From Sphingobium sp. WTD-1 (GTDB taxonomy: Bacteria; Pseudomonadota; Alphaproteobacteria; Sphingomonadales; Sphingomonadaceae), in the NCBI RefSeq assembly GCF_030128825.1, contig NZ_CP119128.1, positions 62,001-126,000 on the forward strand: a DNA stretch of 64,000 nt, given 5' to 3'. A program made the position numbers and the translations under genes. Of this stretch, positions 42,793 through 52,516 are shown piece by piece. The notes beneath the pieces are model-generated. The model worked only from the letters and a program-made list of their open reading frames with translations, searched no databases and had not been told where the DNA came from. How positions within the stretch are numbered: the first letter of the stretch is position 1; each line of letters starts with the position of its first letter.

Positions 42793-43738
42793 TGCTCTTG
42801 GCCGCCTGGGAGGGAGCCGCTTGCGGCGCCGCGGATGCAGCGGCGCTTGGCGCGGGCTCGGGGATGAAATCCTCGCCGCCCCCCAGCGAGTGTACGTAAG
42901 CCGCCAGCATCTTCACCGTGACCGGATCGAGGCGCGCGCCCCAAGCCGGCATCACGCCATAGCGGGAGTTGTTGACCGTTTGCGCGAGCGCCTCCCGATC
43001 GCCGCCGAACAGCCAGATGGAATCGGCGAGATTGGGTGCGCCCAACTTGCGATCGCCCTGGCCCTGCGCGCCGTGGCACACCGCACAATTGTCGGCGAAC
43101 AGCTTCGCGCCGCGCTGCGAGGCTGCGCTCGGCTTCTCCTGACGGGAGATGACGCGAACGTGGCTGACCACGTCCTCCACCTGCTCGGAGGTAAGGATAC
43201 CATCGCGCCCGAACGCGGGCATCTGCGACATGCGCGTCTCGGCGTGACCGGGCTGGCGAATACCATGGACCAGGGTCGTGTGAATCTGCTTGATGTCCCC
43301 GCCCCAGAGCCAGTCGTCGTCGTTGAGGTTCGGATAACCCTTGCTACCGGCGGCGCCAGAGCCGTGGCACTGGACGCAGTGCACCTTGAACGCCGCGCGG
43401 CCGCCTTCGACCGCCGCCTGCATCAGCCGCGAATCCTCGTTGAGCCGCTCGATCGGGATGCGGGCGAGCGCAAGTTGCAGGGGCTCCTTGCGCAGGCGCT
43501 CCGCCTCCTCTTCGCCGGCCAATTGCTCGCGGCTCGACCAGCCGAGCACGCCCTTCGTCGCCGAATTGACCAGCGGCCAGGCGGGATAGAGCACCGTATA
43601 GGCTATGCCCCAGATGATTGTCGCATAGAGGGTCCACAGCCACCAGCGCGGCATGGGTGTGTCGAGTTCCTCGATCCCATCCCATTCGTGCCCGACCGTG
43701 GGCGTCCCCGTCGCCTCGTCGATCCGCTTGTCAGCCAT
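42776..43738 (-). CDS. ccoP: CcoP, di-heme subunit of cbb3 cytochrome oxidase
   Basis: This 320-aa subunit has an N-terminal membrane helix (WWLWTLYATIIWGIAYTVLYP) and two c-type heme sites, CVQCH and CAVCH, with methionine ligands in SQMPAFG and GVMPAWG. It passes electrons from cytochrome c to CcoO and CcoN. The C-terminal 30 residues are an A/P/S-rich tail. Two adjacent ATGs are possible; the second (43738) has the better ribosome spacing. It overlaps ccoQ by 8 bp. Confidence 0.95.
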   Translation of the reverse strand: MADKRIDEATGTPTVGHEWDGIEELDTPMPRWWLWTLYATIIWGIAYTVLYPAWPLVNSATKGVLGWSSREQLAGEEEAERLRKEPLQLALARIPIERLNEDSRLMQAAVEGGRAAFKVHCVQCHGSGAAGSKGYPNLNDDDWLWGGDIKQIHTTLVHGIRQPGHAETRMSQMPAFGRDGILTSEQVEDVVSHVRVISRQEKPSAASQRGAKLFADNCAVCHGAQGQGDRKLGAPNLADSIWLFGGDREALAQTVNNSRYGVMPAWGARLDPVTVKMLAAYVHSLGGGEDFIPEPAPSAAASAAPQAAPSQAAKSNVQPR

Positions 43739-43886
43739 CATCTTCCTCCAGGATCGAACGGGCGGCGCGGTCCTGCCGGGAGCGCGCGCCCTTTCGAAAA
43801 GTCCAGCCGACAAAAACCGCGAACATGATCGCCATGAGCACCAGGCCCCAGCTGTCGGCAAAGTGACGCAGCGCGTCGTAGGTCAT
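43731..43886 (-). CDS. ccoQ: CcoQ small subunit of cbb3 oxidase
   Basis: This 51-aa protein has one membrane helix ([16 protein letters not shown]) followed by a basic [13 protein letters not shown] and an acidic end, as in CcoQ. It lies between ccoO and ccoP, overlapping both. CcoQ stabilises CcoP in the complex. Confidence 0.9.
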   Translation of the reverse strand: MTYDALRHFADSWGLVLMAIMFAVFVGWTFRKGARSRQDRAARSILEEDDG

Positions 43887-44620
43887 CGGCGCCGCTCCTG
43901 CGCCGCGGCGGCATTGGTGTCGACCAGCGTGCCGAGCATCTGCAGGTAGGCGACGACCGCATCCATTTCGGTGAGCCTCGACGGATCGCCATCGAAGTCG
44001 CGCACCTGCGACTTGGGATAGCGCTTGGCGAGATCGGCCGCGTCGCCGTCCGACGAAGCTTGCAGCTTGGCGTCTGCTTCGGCGCTGTCGATCATTGCCT
44101 TTGTATAGGGAACGCCGACCTTGCGCAGCGCGCCTATCTTTCCGTCGATCCCCTTGAGGTCGAGTTCGGTGTCCGCCAGGAAGGCATAGGAGGGCATGAT
44201 CGATTCCGGCACCACCGACCGCGGGTCCTTCAGGTGCTGCACGTGCCATTCGTCCGAATAGCGCCCGCCCACCCGCGCCAGGTCGGGTCCGGTACGCTTC
44301 GAGCCCCACTGGAAGGGGTGATCGTACATGGACTCGGCGGCGAGGCTGTAGTGGCCGTAACGCTCCACTTCGTCGCGGAAGGGTCGGATCATCTGGCTGT
44401 GGCAAGTGTAGCACCCTTCGCGCACATAGATGTCGCGCCCCGCCTGCTCGAGCGGGGTGTAGGGCCGCATGCCCTCCACTTTCTCGACGGTGGAGTCGAT
44501 CCAGAACAGCGGCGCGATCTCGACGATGCCGCCGATGGCCACGGCTATGAAGGCGAAGACGCTGAGAAGAGTGACGTTGCGCTCCAGCTTCTTGTGCTGG
44601 GTGGCGAGCTGCGATGACAT
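43883..44620 (-). CDS. ccoO: CcoO, mono-heme subunit of cbb3 oxidase
   Basis: This 245-aa subunit has an N-terminal membrane anchor ([20 protein letters not shown]) and one c-heme site ([13 protein letters not shown]). Family sequence includes [24 protein letters not shown], and the heme-ligand methionine lies in SIMPSYAFL. It lies 13 bp after ccoN. Confidence 0.96.
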   Translation of the reverse strand: MSSQLATQHKKLERNVTLLSVFAFIAVAIGGIVEIAPLFWIDSTVEKVEGMRPYTPLEQAGRDIYVREGCYTCHSQMIRPFRDEVERYGHYSLAAESMYDHPFQWGSKRTGPDLARVGGRYSDEWHVQHLKDPRSVVPESIMPSYAFLADTELDLKGIDGKIGALRKVGVPYTKAMIDSAEADAKLQASSDGDAADLAKRYPKSQVRDFDGDPSRLTEMDAVVAYLQMLGTLVDTNAAAAQERRR

Positions 44621-44633
44621 CAGACGTTTCCCT

Positions 44634-46295
44634 TCATTCAGCCGGGGTCGCGGCCGGCACGATCGGCCGGTCGGCTTCGGGATTGTAGGCGGCGCTCGAC
44701 ATGGGCGCTTCCTTGCGAAGCCGGCCCAGGATCGTCATCCACACGTTGTAGACCATGATCAGCGCACCCAGGAGATAGAGCAGGCCGCCAAGCACGCGGA
44801 TCGCATAGTAGGGCTTCATGGCCGCCACGATCTCGGCGAAAGCGTAGACGAGGTAGCCGTCCGAGCCATATTCCCGCGCCATCAGGCCCTGCGTGATGCC
44901 GGCGACCCAGAGCGCGGCCGCATAGAGCACCAGCCCCAGCGTCGCGAGCCAGAAGTGCCAGTTCACCATGCGCAGCGAATAGAGTCGCTCGCGTCCCCAG
45001 AGCCGCGGAACGAGATAGTAAAGCGCGGCGAAGGTAATCATCCCGTTCCAGCCAAGTGCGCCCGAATGCACATGGCCGATGGTCCACTCGGTATAGTGCG
45101 ACAGCGAGTTGACCGCCTTGATCGACAGCATCGGACCTTCGAAGGTCGCCATGCCGTAGAAGGCGAGCGCGAAGACCATCATGCGGATGATCGGATCGGT
45201 GCGGATCTTGTCCCAGGCTCCGTTCAGAGTCATCAGGCCGTTGATCATGCCGCCCCAGCTTGGCATCCACAGCACAACCGAGAAGACCATGCCCAGCGTC
45301 TGCGCCCAGTCGGGCAGCGCCGTGTAGTGAAGGTGATGCGGTCCCGCCCAGATATAGAGGAAGATCAGCGACCAGAAGTGAATGATCGACAGACGGTAGC
45401 TGTAGATCGGCCGCTCCGCCTGCTTGGGCACGAAGTAGTACATCATCGCCAGGAAGCCGGCGGTAAGGAAGAAGCCCACCGCGTTGTGGCCGTACCACCA
45501 CTGCGTAAGCGCATCCTGCACGCCGGCGAAGGCCGAGTAGCTCTTAGAGCCGAAGAGGCTTGCCGGCACCGCGAGGTTGTTCACGATGTGCAGCATCGCG
45601 ATCGTGATGATGAAGCTCAGATAGAACCAGTTGGCGACGTAGATGTGCGGCTCGGTCCGGCGCAGCAGCGTGCCGACGAAAACGACGAAATAGGCGACCC
45701 AGACGATCGTGAGCCACAGATCCACATACCATTCGGGCTCGGCATATTCGCGGCTGGCAGTGACGCCCATCAGGTAGCCGGTCGCGGCCAGGACGATGAA
45801 GAACTGGTAGCCCCAGAACACGAAGCGCGCGAGCGCCGGGAATGCGAGGCGCGCGCGGCAGGTGCGCTGGACGACGTAGAAGCTCGTCGCGATGAGCGCA
45901 TTGCCGCCGAAGGCGAAGATGACGGCAGACGTATGAAGCGGCCGCATGCGCCCGAAGCTGAACCAGGGCTCGAGGTTCAGGGTCGGGACGACCATCTGCG
46001 TCGCGATCACCACGCCGACCAGGAAGCCGACGACGCCCCAGAACAGCGTCGCAATGACGCCGAGCCGGATGAGATCGTCGTCGTACCGGGTCACATCCGG
46101 CATTGTCGCCGGCTTGAAGCCTGACAAGACCTGGAAGTCGGCCTTGTACATCGTGATCCAGGCGATCAGCAGGGCCGTGGCGGAGGCGATCGCCATGTGG
46201 ACCGAGAAGCCCGAATCAAGGGCGAGCGCGCAGGCGAAGAGCGCCAATATGGCCAGCAACAACCAGCCCCCGACCTTGAAGAGTAGTTCGTCCAT
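44634..46295 (-). CDS. ccoN: CcoN, catalytic subunit of cbb3 oxidase
   Basis: This 553-aa heme-copper oxidase subunit I has about twelve membrane helices. Heme and CuB ligands are visible in [52 protein letters not shown] and [15 protein letters not shown]. It reduces O2 to water with high affinity, so it is the terminal oxidase for low oxygen. It heads the ccoNOQP operon. A small membrane gene lies 23 bp upstream. Confidence 0.97.
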   Translation of the reverse strand: MDELLFKVGGWLLLAILALFACALALDSGFSVHMAIASATALLIAWITMYKADFQVLSGFKPATMPDVTRYDDDLIRLGVIATLFWGVVGFLVGVVIATQMVVPTLNLEPWFSFGRMRPLHTSAVIFAFGGNALIATSFYVVQRTCRARLAFPALARFVFWGYQFFIVLAATGYLMGVTASREYAEPEWYVDLWLTIVWVAYFVVFVGTLLRRTEPHIYVANWFYLSFIITIAMLHIVNNLAVPASLFGSKSYSAFAGVQDALTQWWYGHNAVGFFLTAGFLAMMYYFVPKQAERPIYSYRLSIIHFWSLIFLYIWAGPHHLHYTALPDWAQTLGMVFSVVLWMPSWGGMINGLMTLNGAWDKIRTDPIIRMMVFALAFYGMATFEGPMLSIKAVNSLSHYTEWTIGHVHSGALGWNGMITFAALYYLVPRLWGRERLYSLRMVNWHFWLATLGLVLYAAALWVAGITQGLMAREYGSDGYLVYAFAEIVAAMKPYYAIRVLGGLLYLLGALIMVYNVWMTILGRLRKEAPMSSAAYNPEADRPIVPAATPAE

Positions 46296-46318
46296 TCTCG
46301 CCGTCCTTTGCTTCTACG

Positions 46319-46618
46319 TCAGGGCCGTGCCGCGTAGGGATCGTTTTGCGTTTCGTTGGAGCCGATGGTGCGCGAAGCGACCAGCGCGAAGATCGTGAGC
46401 GCCCCGATCGTGGAGAGCACGTTGATGGCGAGCACGATCCGCACCTTGGTGCGGCTGGCCGATGGCCTCCGCTTGCGTCCCGGCGCGACCTCGTTGTTCG
46501 GCGTGTCCGTCAGTCGGGCCACGTCGCGCGCGCGGAAGAGCAACCAGGCTCCGCTTGCGATGGCGATGATCCCGAGCACGCCGATGATCATCCCCCACAT
46601 TCCGATGGGCAGGCTCAT
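46319..46618 (-). CDS. Small membrane protein upstream of ccoN
   Basis: This 99-aa protein has two membrane segments (GMIIGVLGIIAIASGAWLLF and VLAINVLSTIGALTIFALVAS) joined by a basic loop with RKRRPSASRTKV. It was not recognised. It is in the same direction as ccoN and 23 bp before it, so it is probably co-transcribed and oxidase-related. The ATG at 46618 is preceded by AAGGGG. Confidence 0.6.
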   Translation of the reverse strand: MSLPIGMWGMIIGVLGIIAIASGAWLLFRARDVARLTDTPNNEVAPGRKRRPSASRTKVRIVLAINVLSTIGALTIFALVASRTIGSNETQNDPYAARP

Positions 46619-47176
46619 GATCACTAACCCCTTGCTGTTGGCTGCCGGCTACGCTCCGCGTCGACAGCAAAGAAGCTGATACGGCTCGGCCGGCAGTCCT
46701 GTTCCCACGCTCTGAGGATAGGCAGAAAGCGCGACACTGATGTTGCGGATGGCTTCAGAGAGGCAAACTGGCACATGATCGACCCTTGGACATACGGCGC
46801 GCGTGATCGTTCGCGCCGCAGCTGACTGCCAAGGCCCCTCTCCCGCTTGCTTCAAGGCATGCTCGACAAGCATGCCGGAACCGGGCGACCATGTCGTCTC
46901 GCTGGTCGTCTCCACAAGGTTCGAGCGATCCGATAGCGGCGCCTTCGACGCCGAACTTTGCTTCAAATCAATATTCTGTCAAATCCAAAAAGATTGTCTT
47001 TGCGACACTTCCCGGCGCCTTTGCGACCGAACGACTAAGATCGCGATAAGCAGCGGCGTCCTTGGCACCACCGCTCGAGAGCTGCCCTGCCACGTAAAAC
47101 TGAAAGCCACGGGCAATTGGCCAGATTTTTGATGCTCCTCAATGAAACAGGCTGCTTGGCGCAGCAAGATCGCACC
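46619..47176. promoter_or_regulatory. Intergenic control region of the cco and hemN genes with two Fnr-like boxes
   Basis: This 558-bp gap separates the leftward cco genes from hemN. TTGCTTCAAATCAA (46958-46971; reverse TTGATTTGAAGCAA) has one full TTGAT half. TTGATGCTCCTCAA (47129-47142) has one TTGAT half and a TCAA half and lies 42 bp before the hemN start. Both are reasonable Fnr/FixK sites. No convincing gene is present, although minus-strand frames remain open. Confidence 0.6.
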
Positions 47177-48490
47177 ATGTGGCCTTACCATCCAGACCTG
47201 CTGGCGACCCCGGTCCCGCGCTATACAAGCTATCCCACAGCAGCCGAGTTCGGCAACGATGTGGGGGAGCAGGATTTCGCCTCTGCCCTTTCGAGAACAG
47301 ACGGCGATGTCTCGCTTTACGTCCATATCCCCTTTTGCGAAACGATATGCTGGTACTGCGGGTGCAACACGGGCCGTGCAAATCGCCGGCAGCGGCTGGC
47401 CAGCTATCTGGAGGCTTTGCATAGCGAAATCGCGCTGGTCGGCCGGATGCTGCCGAAGACCGCAACGGTCCGCCGCCTGTCCTTCGGCGGCGGCAGCCCC
47501 AATGCGATCACGGCTACCGATTTCGTTCGCCTGTTCCTCTCGCTCACGGACAGTTTTCGGCTCGAGAAGCCCGTCGTCTCGATCGAACTGGACCCACGCA
47601 CTTTGACCTCTGCGTGGGCGCAGGCGATCGCGGGCACGCGGATCAGCAATGCGAGCCTGGGCGTGCAGACTTTCGATCCGCGCCTCCAGGAGGCAATCGG
47701 GCGGATTCAGCCGCTACAGGACATCGAGCGGTGCACATCGATGCTGCGCGAGGCGGGCGTTACTTCCCTCAACTATGACCTCATGTACGGCTTGCCCGGA
47801 CAATCCGAGAAGGACCTCGCGGACTCTCTCGCCAAAGCGGTCGAGCTAGGCGCCGATCGGATAGCGCTGTTCGGTTATGCGCACGTCCCGCATTTGATCG
47901 CCCGTCAACGGCGGATCGATGCGGACGCGCTGCCCGATCAGGCGATGCGGTTTCGAATGGCCTCGCAGGGACATGAGCTGCTCACGAGGAGCGGCTATGA
48001 GGCTGTGGGCTTCGATCATTTCGCGCTGCCGCACGACGGCCTGGCGCAGGCGACCCGCGAAAGCCGGCTGTCGCGCAATTTTCAGGGGTTCACCGACGAT
48101 GACGCTCCTGTGGTGATTGGTCTTGGCGCGTCTGCCATAAGCAGCTTCCCCGACCTCCTCATCCAAAACGAAAAGAACGCAGGCCGCTATCGCATGATGC
48201 TTTCGCAGCAGCGCCTGACCGGCAATCGAGGCATCCGCCGGAATGCTGACGATCGTCTTCGCGGCGAGGTCATCGAGCAGCTGCTCTGCCAGGGGAAAGC
48301 GAGTGTGCCGGCTGATCTCCTCTTGCCCGCTCACGATCGCCTCGCGCCGTTCCTCGACCGCGGCCTGGTGTGCTGGGAGGGCGACACGCTCTCCATCGCC
48401 CCTTCCGCGCTCCCTTATGCACGCACTATCGCGGCAACTTTCGACGCCTACCGCCAACCTGACAGCAGGAGGTTCAGCTCGGCCGTGTGA
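47177..48490 (+). CDS. hemN: Oxygen-independent coproporphyrinogen III oxidase
   Basis: This 437-aa radical SAM enzyme converts coproporphyrinogen III to protoporphyrinogen IX without O2 for heme synthesis. The iron-sulfur motif CxxxCxxC is present in FCETICWYCGC (Cys54, 58, 61). The glycine-rich SAM region FGGGSPNAI and the GVQTFDP block follow, and YDLMYGLPGQ is also typical. The start at 47177 (MWPYHPDL) is chosen because the Fnr-like box lies over the earlier ATG at 47135. It neighbours the cco genes, which need heme under low oxygen. Confidence 0.95.
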   Translation: MWPYHPDLLATPVPRYTSYPTAAEFGNDVGEQDFASALSRTDGDVSLYVHIPFCETICWYCGCNTGRANRRQRLASYLEALHSEIALVGRMLPKTATVRRLSFGGGSPNAITATDFVRLFLSLTDSFRLEKPVVSIELDPRTLTSAWAQAIAGTRISNASLGVQTFDPRLQEAIGRIQPLQDIERCTSMLREAGVTSLNYDLMYGLPGQSEKDLADSLAKAVELGADRIALFGYAHVPHLIARQRRIDADALPDQAMRFRMASQGHELLTRSGYEAVGFDHFALPHDGLAQATRESRLSRNFQGFTDDDAPVVIGLGASAISSFPDLLIQNEKNAGRYRMMLSQQRLTGNRGIRRNADDRLRGEVIEQLLCQGKASVPADLLLPAHDRLAPFLDRGLVCWEGDTLSIAPSALPYARTIAATFDAYRQPDSRRFSSAV

Positions 48491-48580
48491 CCCGATCCTC
48501 CCTTAGGTAAACTACTAATGTCTCCGCCCCGGGGCCGCGGATAGGAACCGTGCACCCACCGGCCAACGCGCGGAGAGACC

Positions 48581-49270
48581 ATGAACGCCTGTACGCAATG
48601 CGCTGTTCGCGACAAGGCGATCTGCCATTCCTTGCCCGAGGAAAGCCTGGAAGAGCTCAATCGGCTGGGGCGGCATCAAATCGTCAAGAAGGGGCAGGCG
48701 CTTGTATGGCAGGGCGACGAGTCGCTCCTTGTCGGCAACGTGCTCGAAGGCGCGCTCAAATTGTCGGTCTCGAGCGCCGATGGCCGCGACCAGACGCTCG
48801 GTATCGTGCTGCCCAGCGATTTTATCGGACGTCCGTTCGGCGCGACGAGCATGCATTCCGTCATCGCCCTCACCGACTCGCGTGTCTGCACCTTCTCGCG
48901 CTCGGCGTTCGACACTTTCGCGCAAGATCACCAGCCCCTGGAGCACGGCCTACTGGAAAGGACCCTGACCGATCTCGACAGGGCCAGACAATGGATGATG
49001 ATGCTGGCGCGCAAGAGCGCCGGCGAGCGCGTCGCGATTTTCCTTCTGCACATCGCCAAGCGCCACTCCAGCGACAAGAGCGATGGACCGCTTCGCTTCG
49101 AACTGCCTCTCAGCCGCCAGGACATGGCCGATCTGCTCGGCCTCACGATCGAGACGGTCAGCCGGCAGATCACGCGTCTGCGGGACGACGGCATCATCAC
49201 GACACCCTCGCGCCGGGCAATCGTCATTCTCGACCAGGACGCGCTTGAGGCTTGCACGGGCGAGTGCTGA
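48581..49270 (+). CDS. fnrL: Fnr-type transcription regulator (FnrL-like)
   Basis: This 229-aa Crp/Fnr-family protein has N-terminal cysteines at 4, 7 and 15 and a fourth at 103, which can hold an O2-sensitive 4Fe-4S cluster. The cyclic-nucleotide-binding-like fold is followed by the DNA-binding helix-turn-helix LSRQDMADLLGLTIETVSRQITRLRDDGI. The recognition helix ETVSR is the type that reads TTGAT half-sites. It is the most likely reader of the Fnr boxes at cco, hemN, ompW and the oxygenase genes. It lies 90 bp after hemN. Confidence 0.93.
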   Translation: MNACTQCAVRDKAICHSLPEESLEELNRLGRHQIVKKGQALVWQGDESLLVGNVLEGALKLSVSSADGRDQTLGIVLPSDFIGRPFGATSMHSVIALTDSRVCTFSRSAFDTFAQDHQPLEHGLLERTLTDLDRARQWMMMLARKSAGERVAIFLLHIAKRHSSDKSDGPLRFELPLSRQDMADLLGLTIETVSRQITRLRDDGIITTPSRRAIVILDQDALEACTGEC

Positions 49271-49275
49271 AAGCG

Positions 49276-49878
49276 ATGCATCGGCCCTTCCACGTCGCCC
49301 CATGGCAGCTGACCCTGGGATGCGGCCTGTTCAAGCTCCTGCTCGCCGCCGGAGCTTTCGCTCTGCCGCTCCTGCACGTCGATGCACTCCCAAAGCTTGT
49401 CGGCTGGCTGTTGCTCGCCGGTGGCCTATCCGAGCTTCTGCTCTCATGGACCGGACGCCACAGCTGGGTGGGACGGATCACCTTCGGGTCGGGCGCTCTC
49501 ACGCTCGTGCTCGGCGCCCTCTTCGTGGGCGGACCGTGGCATGGCCTCTACCCGCTGGCGCCGTTCGTCATGATCTGGTTCCTCCTCCGCGCCTTGCTGT
49601 CGATCGACGTCGCGTTTCAGTCGCGCCTTACGCCCATGGCGAACTGGATATGGCTTCTCCTGCGCGGTTTCGTCGATCTCGCCTTGGGGTTGTTGCTCCT
49701 GGCTGGCGCGCCGTTTGCCATGCTGGTGATCGCCGTCTTTGGCGAAGCACCGGAATTTGTGAGGCTATTCTCGGCGACGCTCGGCTTGAGCTTCGCGGTT
49801 GCCGGCGGAGGCCTTTGTGCGATCGCGCTGACGCAAAGGCGCTATCGCCGCCCTGATCCCTTCATGACCAACACTTGA
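49276..49878 (+). CDS. HdeD-like (DUF308) membrane protein
   Basis: This 200-aa protein has six predicted membrane segments with paired hydrophobic repeats (for example LVGWLLLAGGLSELLLSW and ITFGSGALTLVLGALFVGG), as in HdeD/DUF308 proteins, which are linked to acid or stress resistance in enterics. It starts 5 bp after the fnrL stop and is probably co-transcribed with it. The start could also be the TTG at 49252. Confidence 0.75.
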   Translation: MHRPFHVAPWQLTLGCGLFKLLLAAGAFALPLLHVDALPKLVGWLLLAGGLSELLLSWTGRHSWVGRITFGSGALTLVLGALFVGGPWHGLYPLAPFVMIWFLLRALLSIDVAFQSRLTPMANWIWLLLRGFVDLALGLLLLAGAPFAMLVIAVFGEAPEFVRLFSATLGLSFAVAGGGLCAIALTQRRYRRPDPFMTNT

Positions 49879-49941
49879 ACTCGGCTGCAGACGGGTGCGC
49901 TATCCGGTAGGTAACGCGAGAGCGCTGCTCCTCTGCGTACG

Positions 49942-50100
49942 TCAGGCGACCAGCTGCGCGGAGAGACCGATGTCGCGAAGGTCGTCTCCGGTGACCGCAT
50001 TTGTGACCAGGGCGGCTTCGTCGATTTCGAGCTTCATCATCCTGCCGATCGCCCCTGAATAGTCGAAGGCCGCTTGGCTGAGGAAATCCGTCCAGGCTGA
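49942..50100 (-). pseudogene. Phasin-family protein, C-terminal part
   Basis: This encodes the last 52 residues (SAWTDFLSQAAFDYSGAIG to IGLSAQLVA) of a phasin-like protein whose first 84 codons are at 57901-58152. The two parts are separated by four insertion sequences. Joining ACG at 57901-57903 to TCA at 50098-50100 restores one 136-aa frame. Phasins coat polyhydroxyalkanoate granules. The gene is certainly disrupted in this molecule. Confidence 0.85.
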
Positions 50101-50102
50101 CG
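50094..50102 (+). repeat. Direct repeat flanking IS21-A (AGGCTGACG, left)
   Basis: The nonamer AGGCTGACG precedes IS21-A and recurs at 54974-54982 directly after it, consistent with a target-site duplication (IS21 elements usually give 4-8 bp). The right copy also abuts the left end of the IS3 element. Confidence 0.8.
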
Positions 50103-50217
50103 TGAGGATCAGCGTGCAATAGGCACCCCCTTCGTGGGGTGATCGGCGTGCAAAAAGGACCCCTTCATCCCGGGGATTTAGTTGGCCGACTGGTTTTGAT
50201 CAGTTGGCGAGAACGGG

Positions 50218-51578
50218 ATGTTGATCGTGGAGACAGTGGTTCGGATTCGGCGTGAGCATGCAGCGGGTAAGGCGATCAAGGCGATCGCTCGTGACCTTCG
50301 TTTGTCGCGGAAGGTCGTCCGCAAAGCGATCCGGTCGCCGGAGGCGGCGTTCAACTATCAGCGCAAAGTCCAGCCGCTGCCGCGGATCGGTCCTTATCAG
50401 GATCGTCTCGATGCGCTGCTTGAGGAGAACGAAGGTCGCGGCCGTCGCGATCGGCTACGGATGACGCGTATCCATGACCTGCTGGTGCGCGAGGGGTTCG
50501 ATGGATCCTATGATGCGGTGCGCCGCTATGCGGCGCGCTGGCGTGCTGCGCGGCGGAAGGATGCTGGCGAAGGCGCACCGGCGTTCATCCCGATGACCTT
50601 CCAGCCGGGTGAGGCCTACCAGTTCGACTGGAGCCACGAGGATGTGGAGATCGCCGGCAAGCCGATGCGGGTGAAGGTGGCGCATATGCGTCTCTGCGCC
50701 TCGCGCGCACCCTATGTCCGGGCCTATCCGCGCGAGGGCCAGGAGATGCTGTTCGATGCCCATGCCCGGGCGTTCGCGTTCTTCGGCGGTGTGCCGCGAC
50801 GCGGTATCTACGATAATATGAAGACGGCGGTGACGGCCGTGTTCACCGGCAAGGAACGTGTGTTCAACCGCCGCTTCCTCATCATGACCGATCATTACAT
50901 GGTCGAGCCGACCGCCTGCTCGCCGGCGGCGGGATGGGAGAAGGGCCAGGTCGAGCAGCAGGTCCAGACGATCCGAGGCCGCTTCTTCCAGCCGCGGCTC
51001 CGGTTCGCCAGCCTGGCCGAGCTCAACGGGTGGCTGGAGGCCGAGTGCCGACGCTGGGCCGAGCATCATGCCCATCCCGAACGCGGGGATATTACCGTCG
51101 CCGAGGCGTTGGATATGGAGCGACCGGCCCTGCAGCCGATCCTGACGCCGTTCGACGGCTTCCATGAGAGCGAGCATGCCGTCACCGGCACTTGCCTCAT
51201 CAGCTTCGATCGCAACCGCTACTCGGTCATGTCGACGGCCGCACGCCGGACCGTTCAGGTGCGCTCCTACGCCGATCGCATCGTCATACGCTGCGGGGAT
51301 GCGATCGTCGGGGAGCATGAGCGCCACTTCGGTCGGAACCGCACGATATACGATCCTTGGCATTATCTGCCGGTCCTCGCGCACAAGCCCGGTGCGCTGC
51401 GTAACGGCGCACCGTTCCAGGACTGGGATCTGCCGCCCGCCCTGCACCGATTACGGCGAAGGCTCGGCACCGGGGACGAGGCCGATCGCAGGTTCGTGCG
51501 GGTCCTCTCGGCGGTCCTCACCGATGGCCTGGAGCCGGTAGAGGCTGCCGTGCGCGAAGCGTTGGCGAACGGAACGGC
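50218..51578 (+). pseudogene. istA: IstA transposase of IS21-A, N-terminal part
   Basis: This is 453 codons of an IS21 transposase with an N-terminal helix-turn-helix (KAIKAIARDLRLSRKVVRKAI) and a DDE core (YQFDWSHEDVEI, RRGIYDNMKTAVTAV, CSPAAGWEKGQVEQQV). It is broken at ANGTA by IS21-B, with ACGGC duplicated. The last 51 codons ([15 protein letters not shown] onward) are at 53931-54084. Removing IS21-B and one ACGGC gives an exact 504-aa frame. Confidence 0.92.
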
Positions 51579-51655
51579 TGTCAACGGGCACCGAAGATTC
51601 CGCAAAAGTGGGCATCTAAAATTCCCTAGTTTGGCGGGAGGGTTTGTGTCGGTGA

Positions 51656-52516
51656 TCAGCCGTGATGGAGATCGGGCTTTTCCTTTGCTGGCGGGCGGCC
51701 GCGCCGCTTTGGCAAGGGCGGCGGGTTGTTGGACGGTGCCATGCGCGCATGCTCGGGCAGCAGGTCGGCGTGCTGTCGCATGCGATAGCTGGAGCCCTCG
51801 ATCTGGATGACCACAGCGTGGTGAAGAAGGCGGTCGAGCAGCGCGGTGGCCACCACCGGATCGCCAAAGACATCACCCCATTCGGCGAAGCCGCGGTTTG
51901 ACGTCAGGATCATGGCACCCTTTTCATATCGGGCGTTGACGAGCTGGAAGAAGAGATTGCCGCCGCCGGGCGTGACGGGAAGATACCCGATCTCGTCGAC
52001 GACGAGCAGGGAGGATCGGCATAGGAAGCGGATCTTCTCGCGCAACGTGCCCTCGCGTTCAGCCTTGGTCAGTGAAGCGATCAGATCGGCGAGCGGGATG
52101 AAGTAGACGCTCTTGCCCGCCTTCACGGCCTCGACGGCAAGGGCCGTGGCGATATGGCTTTTCCCGGTACCGGGCGGGCCCAGCAGATGCACCACCTCGG
52201 CCCGGTTGATGAAGTCCAGGCCAGCGAGCGCCAGGATGCGGTTCCGGTCGAGCGATGGCTGGAAGGAGAAGTCATATCCGTCCAGCGTCTTGATGATCGG
52301 CAGCCTTGCCATGCGCAGGGCTGCCTTGATCCTGCGGTTCTCCCGGAGCGACAGTTCTTCGTTCAGCAATATGTCGATGGCCTCGATGCCATCGATTTTG
52401 CCCTGCTCTATGCCGCGCAGGGTGGCGTCGAGCATCTCCAGGGCGCGTGGCATTTTGAGATGGACCAGGCTGCGGCGGATATTATCGACGCGGGATGCGG
52501 CACCCCCATGGTTCAT
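51656..52516 (-). CDS. istB: IstB ATPase of IS21-B
   Basis: This 286-aa AAA+ helper ATPase of IS21 transposition has a Walker A (LLGPPGTGKSHIATAL, about residue 107) and Walker B (LLVVDEIGYLPVTPGG, about 170). TSNRGFAEWGDVFGDPVVATALLDRLLHH-type sequence follows, as usual in IstB. The C-terminus is a basic PPPLPKRRGRPP tail. It overlaps istA by 4 bp (ATGA). It appears intact. Confidence 0.95.
   Translation of the reverse strand: MNHGGAASRVDNIRRSLVHLKMPRALEMLDATLRGIEQGKIDGIEAIDILLNEELSLRENRRIKAALRMARLPIIKTLDGYDFSFQPSLDRNRILALAGLDFINRAEVVHLLGPPGTGKSHIATALAVEAVKAGKSVYFIPLADLIASLTKAEREGTLREKIRFLCRSSLLVVDEIGYLPVTPGGGNLFFQLVNARYEKGAMILTSNRGFAEWGDVFGDPVVATALLDRLLHHAVVIQIEGSSYRMRQHADLLPEHARMAPSNNPPPLPKRRGRPPAKEKPDLHHG

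Noticed and set aside
46649..46966. 105-codon minus-strand frame in the cco-hemN gap
   Set aside because: No ribosome site, no domain, and it overlaps the likely control region; considered non-coding.
51590..51600. GCAC as target duplication of IS21-B
   Set aside because: GCAC occurs near both ends, but using it breaks the istA frame; ACGGC at 51574 and 53926 gives TG/CA ends and an exact 504-aa IstA.
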